64,000 nt of DNA, taken from positions 1 through 64,000 of the forward strand of contig QHUB01000015.1 in the NCBI GenBank assembly GCA_003221035.1, in the 5' to 3' direction. Position 1 is the stretch's first letter; each line of letters opens with the position of its first letter. This document shows, in pieces, positions 1 to 10,770 of this stretch. The notes beneath the pieces were generated by a model, which ran no database searches, was not told the DNA's origin, and saw only the letters and a program-made list of their open reading frames with translations. The position numbers and the translations under genes are program-made. Source of the DNA: Gemmatimonadota bacterium. GTDB lineage: Bacteria; Gemmatimonadota; Gemmatimonadetes; Gemmatimonadales; GWC2-71-9.

Positions 1-950
1 CGATTGCGCAGGCCGACTTCGATGCGCATTGAATCGCGCAGCGGAATCGCCGCAGCGCCCGTGAGATTGATCGTTGACTGGCCCTGCGCGCGCGCGACGA
101 CACTGATGCGCGCGACCAGCAGCCGGTTCGCCGTGACCGCGCCGGTCGAGTCGTAGTAGGTGAACTCGAGGCCGCTCGTCGTCCCGGGCGCAGCGTATGG
201 GCGCAGGGGGCCGGCGATCGGTTGCGGCGTCACGCATACCGGTACCCGGTTTGGCACGCAGTCGTAGTACGCGAGATACCATTGCCCGTCGGTCACCCAT
301 TTCCACAGGCTGTAGTGCACGCGCCGGAAGAACCGGACCGAGGCGCCCGGCAGTGTCGATGCGATGGGCGCCGGCGACAGCGTGAACTGATAACTCGGAT
401 TGCTTGCGACCAGGTCGGCGGCCTGCGTCAGCCTCGTGGTCGTGGGGCACCCGGCGGTGGCGGTGTGAACGGTCACCTGCGTCACCGCCGTGATGCGGGC
501 GAGGCGCCAGCCGTCGTCGGTCGGGCTTATGCTCGCCCCCTCGTCGTAGACGGCGACCGAATCATTCACCGCCGGCGCGATTTTCCAGTTGGTCATCGAC
601 GCACCCGAGGCCTGCCGGACGGGAACGGTCGAAATCCAGGACGCAGCGGGGTTCACGATGCAGACGACCGAGCTGCCAAAGACGGAACGGATCTCGATCG
701 ACGAATCCGTCATGATCGCGATGTCGCCCGCCTGCCGCGAAAGGCCCCGCAGATCGGCGGGTAGCATGAACGTGGCCTGGCGGATTTGCGATCGAGTCTG
801 GATCAGCTGCGACGTGCTGTTATAGAAGCGCTGCTGGCGCAGCAGCAACTTCACCATGGCGGCCATGAAGACCCCCATGAGCACGAGGACCACCAAGATT
901 TCGATGAGCGTGAAACCCGCGCGCCGCCGCTGACTGGTCAGGGTTAGCAT
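1..950 (-). CDS. PilW-like type IV prepilin/minor pseudopilin (truncated at window edge)
   Basis: Reverse-strand reading from ATG at 950 gives MLTLTSQRRRAGFTLIEILVVLVLMGVFMAAMVKLLLRQQRFYNS..., a GFTLIE prepilin cleavage motif plus hydrophobic helix. No stop seen in the part translated; absent from the ORF track because it runs off the edge. Confidence 0.8.
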   Translation of the reverse strand, partial: MLTLTSQRRRAGFTLIEILVVLVLMGVFMAAMVKLLLRQQRFYNSTSQLIQTRSQIRQATFMLPADLRGLSRQAGDIAIMTDSSIEIRSVFGSSVVCIVNPAASWISTVPVRQASGASMTNWKIAPAVNDSVAVYDEGASISPTDDGWRLARITAVTQVTVHTATAGCPTTTRLTQAADLVASNPSYQFTLSPAPIASTLPGASVRFFRRVHYSLWKWVTDGQWYLAYYDCVPNRVPVCVTPQPIAGPLRPYAAPGTTSGLEFTYYDSTGAVTANRLLVARISVVARAQGQSTINLTGAAAIPLRDSMRIEVGLRN

Positions 951-1342
951 GGGATATAGGTCCTGAACGCTTGCGTGCGTATCCGGTGATTGCTGACCAT
1001 CGTGATCACGACGGTGACGTCGTCCGCACGGGCCAGCGGCTTGACGCTCCAGTCTTCGCGGACCCCGCGCGTGACCGCGGTCCCGCTCGCGTGCGCCGTG
1101 CAAGTCTGCCCGCGCAGTCGATCGAACCGCGACTCGGCGACGGCCGCGCCGACGCTGCGCGTCCGCGAGCCGGCGAGGGTCGACATGATCAACGACGCAG
1201 TCCCCGCCATGGCCAGGAGACCAATCGTGAAGATCATGATGGACACGAGCAACTCGATGATCGTGTAGCCGCGCCGCGAGCTGGTTGTACGGCCAAATGC
1301 GCAGCGCAGGCGCCGGAGGCATCGCCGGGTCATCGTCAGCAC
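944..1342 (-). CDS. PilV-like type IV prepilin
   Basis: RRGYTIIELLVSIMIFTIGLLAMAG prepilin motif; overlaps the downstream pilin gene. Confidence 0.8.
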   Translation of the reverse strand: MLTMTRRCLRRLRCAFGRTTSSRRGYTIIELLVSIMIFTIGLLAMAGTASLIMSTLAGSRTRSVGAAVAESRFDRLRGQTCTAHASGTAVTRGVREDWSVKPLARADDVTVVITMVSNHRIRTQAFRTYIPC

Positions 1343-1785
1343 CCTCTCACGGTGATGCGTCCGAGGCCGGTGACGCAGAGCGTGTCTGCGGCGGGCGAAC
1401 GCGTGATGATGATTTTCGGCGTCGACGCGGGCACAACCACAAAGCCCCGCGGATCGAATTCGATACTGTCTTTCGGGGTCGCACTCAGCGTGGCGCCGTA
1501 GCGGGCGTTCATATCGATAATGGTGCCGATCTGCACCTTCGTGCCGGCGGAATCCACGATGACTTTGAGCGTATTGCCGTTGCGCACGACCCAGGCGCGC
1601 CGGCTCTGTTGCACGCCGATAGCACGGGCGCGGAACAGATACGACGTGACCTCACGGGTGGCTGCGCGGCGGGAGGCCGCCACAAAGGCTCCACGAATCG
1701 GCCTCGCGGCAATTGAATACAGCAGTCCCGCAATGACCAACACGATCATCATCTCGATAAACGTGAAACCTACGCGGTTCGACAC
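1336..1785 (-). CDS. GspH/FimT-like prepilin
   Basis: RVGFTFIEMMIVLVIAGLLYSIAARPI prepilin motif; same operon. Confidence 0.8.
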   Translation of the reverse strand: MSNRVGFTFIEMMIVLVIAGLLYSIAARPIRGAFVAASRRAATREVTSYLFRARAIGVQQSRRAWVVRNGNTLKVIVDSAGTKVQIGTIIDMNARYGATLSATPKDSIEFDPRGFVVVPASTPKIIITRSPAADTLCVTGLGRITVRGC

Positions 1786-2039
1786 GGTCCCTCCTTCCGT
1801 TGGGATCCCCTAATACAAGGACCCTGCCATACGGATGGTTCACCTAAGTGCCAGCGCTACGGAGGCTTGCGTAAACGATACTGACCGGGATCCTGGCAGA
1901 TTGCCCGACATGTCGCCACTTACCACACTATGGGAAGTCCCTGTGATGTAGTTGTTCGCTGACTATCACAAACATACGTGTTATAGTATATAGCGTTGTG
2001 ACGTGAGGTACCGCTTCTGTAGTCGGATACGGAGGTGGC

Positions 2040-2312
2040 TTGGTAAAATATCGTGGTCAACGGGTGCGCATGCGGCGTAAGGGGTTGCTGCGTCTGCGGT
2101 TACGCGAAATTCTCCAGGCGCGCGGGATCACCGGCTATGCGTTTTCCAAATACTCCGGCTTGAGCATGAACACTATTTACCGCCTGACACGGCCCAATGG
2201 CCGCTTTGAGCTCATTCAAGCCGATACGGTGGAACGGATCTGCGGCGCGCTGCGCATTACGCCGGCAGAACTGTTCTACTACAAAAACCCGCCACCGGCG
2301 CTCACGACCTGA
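2040..2312 (+). CDS. Small XRE/Cro-type helix-turn-helix regulator
   Basis: LREILQARGITGYAFSKYSGLSMNTIYRLTR...ADTVERICGALRITPAELF fits an HTH_3/XRE fold. Confidence 0.8.
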   Translation: MVKYRGQRVRMRRKGLLRLRLREILQARGITGYAFSKYSGLSMNTIYRLTRPNGRFELIQADTVERICGALRITPAELFYYKNPPPALTT

Positions 2313-2359
2313 CCGCGTCTAGACCACCGCAAAACACTTGAGGCGGCCGTTGTATGGAG

Positions 2360-2433
<74 letters not shown>

Positions 2434-2487
2434 CCGTTCCCTGCCGCCCCAACTTAGCGGGGCTGAGCCGCATTCGGTACTCCTCGC

Positions 2488-4146
2488 GTGACGCCCGGTC
2501 TTGTGAAGAGGCGTACCGTCTACGCAGAATTCTCTCTGGATACGCCGTTATTTGGGGGTCAACTGAAGACCTGCCGTACGCTCAGCGTGGCGCTGGCCGC
2601 CGTCGGCTTCGCATTCCTCCGGCCCGTCGCGGCGCAGCAGCCGGATACGACGCGTGAGCTCTCCGCCTACGAGGAGCTCCAGCTCTTCTCCGGCGTCCTC
2701 AATCATATCCGCGCGAACTACATGGACTCGGTTCGCTACCACGCGCTGATGCGCGCCGCCATCGATGGCATGCTGCACAGCCTCGATCCGCACAGCTACT
2801 ACCTGTCCCGCCGCGACTTCGAGAGGCAGAACGCGCTCGAGCGCGGCGACTTGCCCGGCATCGGCGCGATCCTGGATCAGGAGGATAGCGCGATCACGGT
2901 GCTCACCGTCATCCGGGGAAGCCCGGCCGCCAAGGCCGGCGTCCAGCCGGGTGATCGCGTCACCGCGATAAACGACACGGTGGTGGCTCAGTCAAAACTG
3001 GCCGATGTGTCGCTGCGTCTGGCCGGTCCGGAAGGATCGACGGTGCAGCTGCGGCTCGAACGCGGAACGCGCCTCGAGCCGGACACCGTGTCCGTCGTGC
3101 TCACCAGAAAAACCTATAAGCTCCCGTCGGTCTACTCGACGATGCTGTCCGACCATCTCACCGGGTTCGTGCGCCTGGAATGGTTTGGACCGAAGGCGGG
3201 CGACGAGGTGCGGGACGCGGTTCGCGGCGTGCAACACCGGGGGGCGCAGCGGCTGATTCTCGATCTGCGCGACAACCCCGGCGGCCTTGTGGATGGCGCG
3301 GTCGATGTCGCGTCGGAATTCCTTCCGACCAATACGCTCGTCTTTCGCACCCGCGGCAGGAAGTCTGATGCCACGAAGGACTTCGGAACGTCACATGAGG
3401 GGCCGTTTCGATCCCTGCCGCTGATCGTGCTGGTCAACGAGCGCAGCGCCAGCGCGGCCGAGGCACTCGCCGGTTCGCTCCAGGACCACGATCGCGCGTT
3501 GATCGTCGGACGGCGCACGTTCGGAAAGGCGCTGGCGCAGGCGCCCTTCCTGCTGACGCCATCTGGTGACGTGGTGATGCTGACGATCGCCCGGGTGCTG
3601 ACCCCGAGTGGTCGCATCATTCAACGCCGGTACCAGAGCCTGGGCTTCGAGCAGTATTTGTCCTTCGCCGGGAAAGGCGGCGCCGCCGAAGACACCACCG
3701 CCGTATTCAAGACGGATCGCGGGCGCGAAGTCCGTGGTGGCGGCGGCATCGCGCCGGATGTGCTGGTCGCGGCGCCGCCGGGGTTGCCCGCGTGGTGGAG
3801 CGTTGCAGCCGACAGCGGCTTCGACTTCGCGGTCGCAGACAGTCTCGCCGCGACGCTGCCGGCCACGCCGGCCGCGCGTGAACAGTGGATCGACGACTCC
3901 GCCCGGTGGAGCACGCAGCTGCTCCAGCCCTACCTGCAACGCGTGCGTTCCCGCTTGCATGTGAACGCGCAGGTTGAAGAAGCGACCGCCGAGCGAATCT
4001 CCCTGGCACTCGCCAGCCGTGTCGCGGATGTGCGCTGGCCCCCGGATGGGGCGAGCGCGTTGTGGATGCGCCATGACCCTGACGTCCGCGCCGCGCTCGC
4101 GAATTTCGGCCGCCTCGACGCGCTGCTTGGAGCACGGCCGCAATGA
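2488..4146 (+). CDS. S41 family C-terminal processing peptidase with PDZ domain
   Basis: PDZ segment GSPAAKAGVQPGDRVTAIND; LILDLRDNPGGLVDGAV and NERSASAAEALAGSLQDHDRALIVGRRTFGKA catalytic regions. True start may be downstream of 2488. Confidence 0.9.
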   Translation: MTPGLVKRRTVYAEFSLDTPLFGGQLKTCRTLSVALAAVGFAFLRPVAAQQPDTTRELSAYEELQLFSGVLNHIRANYMDSVRYHALMRAAIDGMLHSLDPHSYYLSRRDFERQNALERGDLPGIGAILDQEDSAITVLTVIRGSPAAKAGVQPGDRVTAINDTVVAQSKLADVSLRLAGPEGSTVQLRLERGTRLEPDTVSVVLTRKTYKLPSVYSTMLSDHLTGFVRLEWFGPKAGDEVRDAVRGVQHRGAQRLILDLRDNPGGLVDGAVDVASEFLPTNTLVFRTRGRKSDATKDFGTSHEGPFRSLPLIVLVNERSASAAEALAGSLQDHDRALIVGRRTFGKALAQAPFLLTPSGDVVMLTIARVLTPSGRIIQRRYQSLGFEQYLSFAGKGGAAEDTTAVFKTDRGREVRGGGGIAPDVLVAAPPGLPAWWSVAADSGFDFAVADSLAATLPATPAAREQWIDDSARWSTQLLQPYLQRVRSRLHVNAQVEEATAERISLALASRVADVRWPPDGASALWMRHDPDVRAALANFGRLDALLGARPQ

Positions 4147-5333
4147 CGCCGCGCGTTCTTCTTCTCCTCAGCCTCATCCTGGCCCTTCAGTGCGCGCCTG
4201 CGCCGCGTACGCCAGCGCTGTCGCATCTCACCGTGTTGCAAGCCTTGGCCGACTCCGGCAAGGATCTGCCGCGTCCCCGGCTACCCGCCGGGTCCGACAC
4301 GAACGCGGCGTTGGCGTACTACAACTTCGGCACTCGCTGGAACGCACCAACCGACACCGCGGAAATGGCGCTGTTCTGGGCCTCGCGTCTCGATCCGTCC
4401 TGGGCCGAGCCGCTCTATGCGCGGCTGTTCAACACGCTCCAGGCGTTGGAGCATGATATGTACGAGACGTATGCGCAGACCTATTCCTCCCGCGCAGTGA
4501 GGCGCGTCATCCTGACCCCGAGACAGACTCACGTGATCGATTCGCTGCAGCAGCTGGCGTGGCAACGCAACCCGTTCATGTTCTCGGATCTCGAGTTTCG
4601 GCATGGGGTGCCGGGGCGCTGGGGGGATACCGTACACGATGCCTGGCTCGCGTTTTCGCAGAAACGGTTCGCCGTCGCAGACACGTTGTTTGCCGGGGCC
4701 TTGCGGAAGAACCCTCGCGCGGTGGAGCTCCGCCTCATGCGCGCGCGGGCGCTTTTTTATCTGGGGAAATTTGACAGCACGGTCGCCGAGCTCCAGGCAG
4801 CGCGGGACACGGTCAGTCAGGACGTGGAAAAGCGGTTGTCGCCGATCCTGCCGTCGGTCGAGATGTTCGACTTCGCCATCGGCATCGCGCGGGTGCAAGA
4901 AGACGACTTCCCCGCCGCGCGGGCCGCCTTCGAGCGCGCGCTCACGCAAAACCTGGCGTTCTATTGGGCGCACACCCGACTGGCCGGCTCCGCGCTGCAG
5001 CTCCATGACACGGCGACGGCGCTGACGGAGCTGGACATGGCGACGCAGCTGGAGGGCCGGGACCCGGTGCTTCGATTGTATCGAGGGGTTGTGCTGCAGA
5101 CCGCCGGCCGTTTGGCCGAAGCCGAGCTCGATCTCCAAAAGGCGGTCGAGCTGGATCCGTACTATGCCGACCCGTACTACTTCCTCGCGACCAACCGCCA
5201 GGCGCTTGGCGATACGGTGGCGGCCATCGGACACTATCGTCAGTTTCTGCGTCGGGCCGCGCGCGCCCATCCCTACCGACCGCAGACGGAGCGCCAACTT
5301 CGCGCGCTCGCCGTCAGGCCTGATTCCAGCTAG
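4143..5333 (+). CDS. TPR-repeat lipoprotein/secreted protein
   Basis: Repeated TPR-like segments (AELDLQKAVELDPYYADPYYFLATNRQALGD); 4-nt overlap with preceding gene; N-terminal signal. Confidence 0.75.
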   Translation: MTPRVLLLLSLILALQCAPAPRTPALSHLTVLQALADSGKDLPRPRLPAGSDTNAALAYYNFGTRWNAPTDTAEMALFWASRLDPSWAEPLYARLFNTLQALEHDMYETYAQTYSSRAVRRVILTPRQTHVIDSLQQLAWQRNPFMFSDLEFRHGVPGRWGDTVHDAWLAFSQKRFAVADTLFAGALRKNPRAVELRLMRARALFYLGKFDSTVAELQAARDTVSQDVEKRLSPILPSVEMFDFAIGIARVQEDDFPAARAAFERALTQNLAFYWAHTRLAGSALQLHDTATALTELDMATQLEGRDPVLRLYRGVVLQTAGRLAEAELDLQKAVELDPYYADPYYFLATNRQALGDTVAAIGHYRQFLRRAARAHPYRPQTERQLRALAVRPDSS

Positions 5334-5362
5334 AGGCTCAGAGGCGATGAGCCTCTGAGCCT
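5334..5362. terminator. Bidirectional terminator-like hairpin between convergent genes
   Basis: Perfect 12-bp stem AGGCTCAGAGGC-GATGA-GCCTCTGAGCCT directly after the TAG stop at 5331-5333. Confidence 0.75.
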
Positions 5363-5368
5363 TTCACG

Positions 5369-5614
5369 TCACTCCCACTCCCGTTTCGGTCCCTTCTTGG
5401 GTCGGAAGTCGTCCTCTTCCCCCTCGTCGAACTCATCGTCGAGGTCGTCGTAATCGTCTTCGTCGCCATCCTCGTCGTCGAGTTCGTCTTCATCCAGCTC
5501 ATCATCGAAGTCTTCGTCGAGCTCCTTGTCCTCTTCGAATTCTCCGAACTCCTCGTCGACGTCGTCGCTCCTGCGCTTGAGCGACCAGACCATCGACGTC
5601 TCGCGGGCCTGCAT
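5369..5614 (-). CDS. Small highly acidic Asp/Glu-rich protein, function unknown
   Basis: 81 aa with about 42 D/E residues; follows typA on the same strand. Confidence 0.6.
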   Translation of the reverse strand: MQARETSMVWSLKRRSDDVDEEFGEFEEDKELDEDFDDELDEDELDDEDGDEDDYDDLDDEFDEGEEDDFRPKKGPKREWE

Positions 5615-5674
5615 TGCCCACCTCCGGCTGAGGTTTCCGTCGAACGACCGAACTCCGGGACCCGTTCGCTGCCC

Positions 5675-7531
<1,857 letters not shown>

Positions 7532-7570
7532 TGAGTTACGGTCCCCTTAATGAGGGGCGCAGTATAAACG

Positions 7571-7630
7571 GGCGGCATAGGGCGGCACAAGGCGGCAAAG
7601 GGATTGGCGCGTGTGCCGCCTGTTGCCGCC
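7571..7630. repeat. Three direct 10-bp units (GGCGGCANAR) and two inverted units forming a hairpin
   Basis: GGCGGCATAG GGCGGCACAA GGCGGCAAAG ... TGTGCCGCCTGTTGCCGCC; arms pair at 16 of 19 positions. Confidence 0.8.
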
Positions 7631-7634
7631 CTGG

Positions 7635-8546
7635 TTAGTCACAAATCGGCTCGCGCTCGACCTGGACGGTGACGTGCTGGATCCCCAGAGCCCGCATGCG
7701 GTCCTGGACCGCTTCCAGGACGGGTTGGTTGTCCGTCGGGTTCTTCACCACGAGGTGCCCACTCATCGCCACGATGCCGCTCGTGACGGTCCACAAATGC
7801 AAGTCGTGGACCGACTCGACGCCGGGCACCGACGCGATCTTGTCGTGCACGTCCGACAGGGCGATGTGAGCCGGCGCCGCTTCGAGGAGGACGTCACTGC
7901 TTTCCTTCACCAACCGCCACGCGCTCACCAGCACGAGCGCGCCGATGAGGACGGAAATCAGCGGATCCGCCAGGACCCACCCGGACGCGAGCACGATGAC
8001 GCCCGCGACGAGCGCGCCGACGGAGCCCAGCAGGTCGCCGAGCACGTGCAGGTACGCACCGCGGTGGTTGAGCGAATGCTGGTGACCGCGATGCAGGACG
8101 ACGACCGCCGCGGAATTCGCCGCGAAGCCGACGGCCGCGACGACCAGGAGGAGCGACGCGTTGACGAGGCGCGGCTCGCGGAGGCGGTGCCAGGCTTCGA
8201 TGCCGATCCCGATCGCGATGGCGAACAGGACGGCGCCGTTGACGAGCGCCGCGAGAATCTCGAGGCGCATGAACCCGTAGGAGCGCTCCGGCGTCGCGGG
8301 TCGTTGCGCGATCCACGCCGCGAGCAGCGCGAGCGCCAGCGCGGCGACGTCGGCCAGCATGTGCGCGGCGTCGGCGAGCAGGGAGAGTGAACCTGCCATC
8401 CAGCCGCCGATCAGCTCGACCAGCATGACGATCGCGGTGATCGCGAGCGCGAGCGTCAGTCGCCGTCGAGTCTCGACGTTGAGCGGGGCGCGATACGTGC
8501 AGTGAGCTTCAGCGGGCAACACGAGTGTTTCCTCGCGGGGAAACAT
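7635..8546 (-). CDS. Cation diffusion facilitator (CDF) metal transporter
   Basis: ADAAHMLADVAALALALLAAW, HVLGDLLGSVGALVAGVIVL, C-terminal VHDLHLWTVTSG. Confidence 0.92.
   Translation of the reverse strand: MFPREETLVLPAEAHCTYRAPLNVETRRRLTLALAITAIVMLVELIGGWMAGSLSLLADAAHMLADVAALALALLAAWIAQRPATPERSYGFMRLEILAALVNGAVLFAIAIGIGIEAWHRLREPRLVNASLLLVVAAVGFAANSAAVVVLHRGHQHSLNHRGAYLHVLGDLLGSVGALVAGVIVLASGWVLADPLISVLIGALVLVSAWRLVKESSDVLLEAAPAHIALSDVHDKIASVPGVESVHDLHLWTVTSGIVAMSGHLVVKNPTDNQPVLEAVQDRMRALGIQHVTVQVEREPICD
8526..8545. promoter_or_regulatory. Dyad in the divergent CDF/CNNM intergenic region (candidate operator)
   Basis: Perfect 7-bp inverted repeat TGTTTCC-TCGCGG-GGAAACA overlapping the CDF start codon. 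Confidence 0.45.
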
Positions 8547-8561
8547 AATACCTTTTAAGTC

Positions 8562-9899
8562 GTGAACGCTCTGGGGCTGCGCCTGCTGGCCGTCATCGTG
8601 CTCGTCGCGGCCAATGCCTTCTTCGTGGCGGCGGAATTCGCCTTGGTCGCCTCGCGCCGTACCCGGATCGAGGCCATGGTCCGCCGCGGCGACCGCCAGG
8701 CCCGCACCGTTCGCAAGGCCCTCGGCGACCTGTACCGTCTCCTGTCTGCAACGCAGCTGGGCATCACGCTCACGTCGATTCTGCTCGGCTACGTCGCCCA
8801 GGACACCGTGGCGACCTTCTTTCGTGACTGGTTCGCTTCATTGCCCGCGAGTCTGAACTTTCTCGCGCGCGGGGGCGTCGCGTCGGTCGTCGCGGTGGCA
8901 ACGATTTCATACCTGCACGTCGTGTTCGGCGAACTGGTGCCGAAGACGTGGGCCATCACGCACCCCGAAGCGACGAGCCGCTGGGTCGCCGCGCCGCTCA
9001 TGGCGTTCTCGTGGATCACGCGGCCGTTCAACGTCATCCTGAGCTGGAGCGCGCGCACGATCGGGGGACTGCTCGGCGTCAAACGCACGAGCCCCGAGGC
9101 CGACCGTGTGCACTCTCCCGAAGAGCTCCGCATGCTCGTCGAGCAGAGTAAGCGGACGGGCGGGCTGGGAGCCGGCGATGCCCGGCTTCTCGAGGGCGTG
9201 TTCGAGTTCAGCGAGAAGAATGCGCGCGAGGTCATGACGCCGCGCACACAGATCGTCGCGCTTCCCGCCGGGGCGTCGCTGGCGGAGGCGGCCGATCGCG
9301 TCGCCGCGGCTGGACGGTCCCGCTATCCCGTGACGGGGGAGTCGCTCGACGATGTGGTCGGCATCGTGCACGCCAAGGACATCCTGCGCGGCCTGCTCTC
9401 GGGATCCGATGCGCCCGTGCAGGACATCGCGCGCCCCGCGTTCTTTGTGCCGGGCACACGGGAGGTCGAGGATGTGCTCGCCGACATGAAGCGCCAGAAG
9501 GTGCATCTCGCCATCGTGCTCGATGAGTTCGGCGGCACTGCCGGACTCGTCACCATGGAGGATCTGCTCGAGGAGATCGTCGGCCCGATCTTCGACGAGT
9601 ACGACAAGCCGTCCGCCGTGGCCGCCGCGGGATCAGGCGGCACCGGCGGCGGTGTGCCGATTTTCGCGGGCAGCACCGAAATCAGCGACGTCAATCGCGT
9701 GCTGAAGCTGCAACTGGACGATGCCGATTACACGACGATCGGCGGGCTGCTGTTCGGGCGCCTCGGCCGGCTCCCCAAGGTCGGCGACCGCGTGAATCTG
9801 CAGGGCGCGACGTTCGAGATACTGGAGATGGATGGCCGGCGCGTGGGACGCGTCCGGGTCTGGCCGGCAACCACACACGTGACGGAGCCGTCGCGCTAG
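8562..9899 (+). CDS. CNNM/CorC-type transmembrane protein with CBS pair (hemolysin C-like family)
   Basis: DUF21-like membrane domain, VMTPRTQIVALP CBS region, FGGTAGLVTMEDLLEEIVGPIFDEYD, CorC_HlyC C-terminus. Confidence 0.92.
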   Translation: MNALGLRLLAVIVLVAANAFFVAAEFALVASRRTRIEAMVRRGDRQARTVRKALGDLYRLLSATQLGITLTSILLGYVAQDTVATFFRDWFASLPASLNFLARGGVASVVAVATISYLHVVFGELVPKTWAITHPEATSRWVAAPLMAFSWITRPFNVILSWSARTIGGLLGVKRTSPEADRVHSPEELRMLVEQSKRTGGLGAGDARLLEGVFEFSEKNAREVMTPRTQIVALPAGASLAEAADRVAAAGRSRYPVTGESLDDVVGIVHAKDILRGLLSGSDAPVQDIARPAFFVPGTREVEDVLADMKRQKVHLAIVLDEFGGTAGLVTMEDLLEEIVGPIFDEYDKPSAVAAAGSGGTGGGVPIFAGSTEISDVNRVLKLQLDDADYTTIGGLLFGRLGRLPKVGDRVNLQGATFEILEMDGRRVGRVRVWPATTHVTEPSR

Positions 9900-10768
9900 G
9901 CCTGACCCGCCTTCACCATGCGCGCGTATGCGAGCTGCACCGCCAGCTCGAGCGACGCCCGCATCGAGCCCGCGTCCGCAATTCCCTTCCCCGCGATGTC
10001 GAACGCCGTGCCGTGATCCGGCGACGTCCGGATGAATGGCAGGCCCAGCGTCACGTTCACGCCGGTGCCGAATCCCGAGACCTTCACGGCCGTCATTCCC
10101 ACGTCGTGGTAGGGCGCGAGCACCGCGTCGAACTCTCCGCGGAGCGCGCGTACGAATACGGTGTCCGCGGGAAGGGGGCCGGCGGCATCGAGCTCGGCGG
10201 CGGCCGGCTTGAGCAGGCGGTCGTCTTCATCACCGAACAGCCCGCCCTCGCCGGCGTGCGGGTTGAGCGCGCACAACGCGAGGCGTGGCGCGCTGATGCC
10301 CCACCATTGCTGCAGCGCGGTCGTCGCGATGCGCCCGGCGGCGACCACACGGTCCGTGGTGATGCTCGCGATCGCGTCACGCAAAGACAGATGGGTGGTG
10401 ACGAGTACGACGCGGAGCCGGCCGGTGGTCAGCATCATCGCGACAGGAATGTCACCGGCAACGTGCGCGAGAAACTCCGTGATGCCCGGAAAGCGATAGC
10501 CCGCCGCGTGGAGCGCCGACTTGTTGACCGGTCCGGTGACGATCGCCTCCACCTCGCCGCTCAAGGCAAGCCGAGCCGCGGCCTCGATGCCCTGCGCCGC
10601 GACGCGACCGGCTTCGACGTCGCTCGGCACACCGTCCTCCCAGCCGCCGACGATCCTGACGTCCGCGTCGAGCGGCTGGCGCAGTGCCTTGCGGACGACC
10701 TCCGGCCCAATCCCGCGCGGATCGCCGACGGCGACAGCGAGGCGCGGACGCGGAGCCGAGCTACCCAC
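9896..10768 (-). CDS. pdxA: 4-hydroxythreonine-4-phosphate dehydrogenase
   Basis: AVGDPRGIGPEVV, GPVNKSALHAAGYRFPGITEFLA, CALNPHAGEGGLFGDED, PYHDVGMTAVK, TSPDHGTAFDIAGKG. Confidence 0.96.
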   Translation of the reverse strand: MGSSAPRPRLAVAVGDPRGIGPEVVRKALRQPLDADVRIVGGWEDGVPSDVEAGRVAAQGIEAAARLALSGEVEAIVTGPVNKSALHAAGYRFPGITEFLAHVAGDIPVAMMLTTGRLRVVLVTTHLSLRDAIASITTDRVVAAGRIATTALQQWWGISAPRLALCALNPHAGEGGLFGDEDDRLLKPAAAELDAAGPLPADTVFVRALRGEFDAVLAPYHDVGMTAVKVSGFGTGVNVTLGLPFIRTSPDHGTAFDIAGKGIADAGSMRASLELAVQLAYARMVKAGQA

Positions 10769-10770
10769 GA

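Noticed and set aside
1-825. Plus-strand ORFs 197-385, 222-764 and 589-825
   Set aside because: Minus-strand reading gives an open prepilin frame (GFTLIE) running off the edge; plus-strand ORFs are shadows
5400-5600. Trinucleotide GAY/GAR (CTCGTC) repetition
   Set aside because: Explained by Asp/Glu codons of the acidic protein; not an independent DNA repeat
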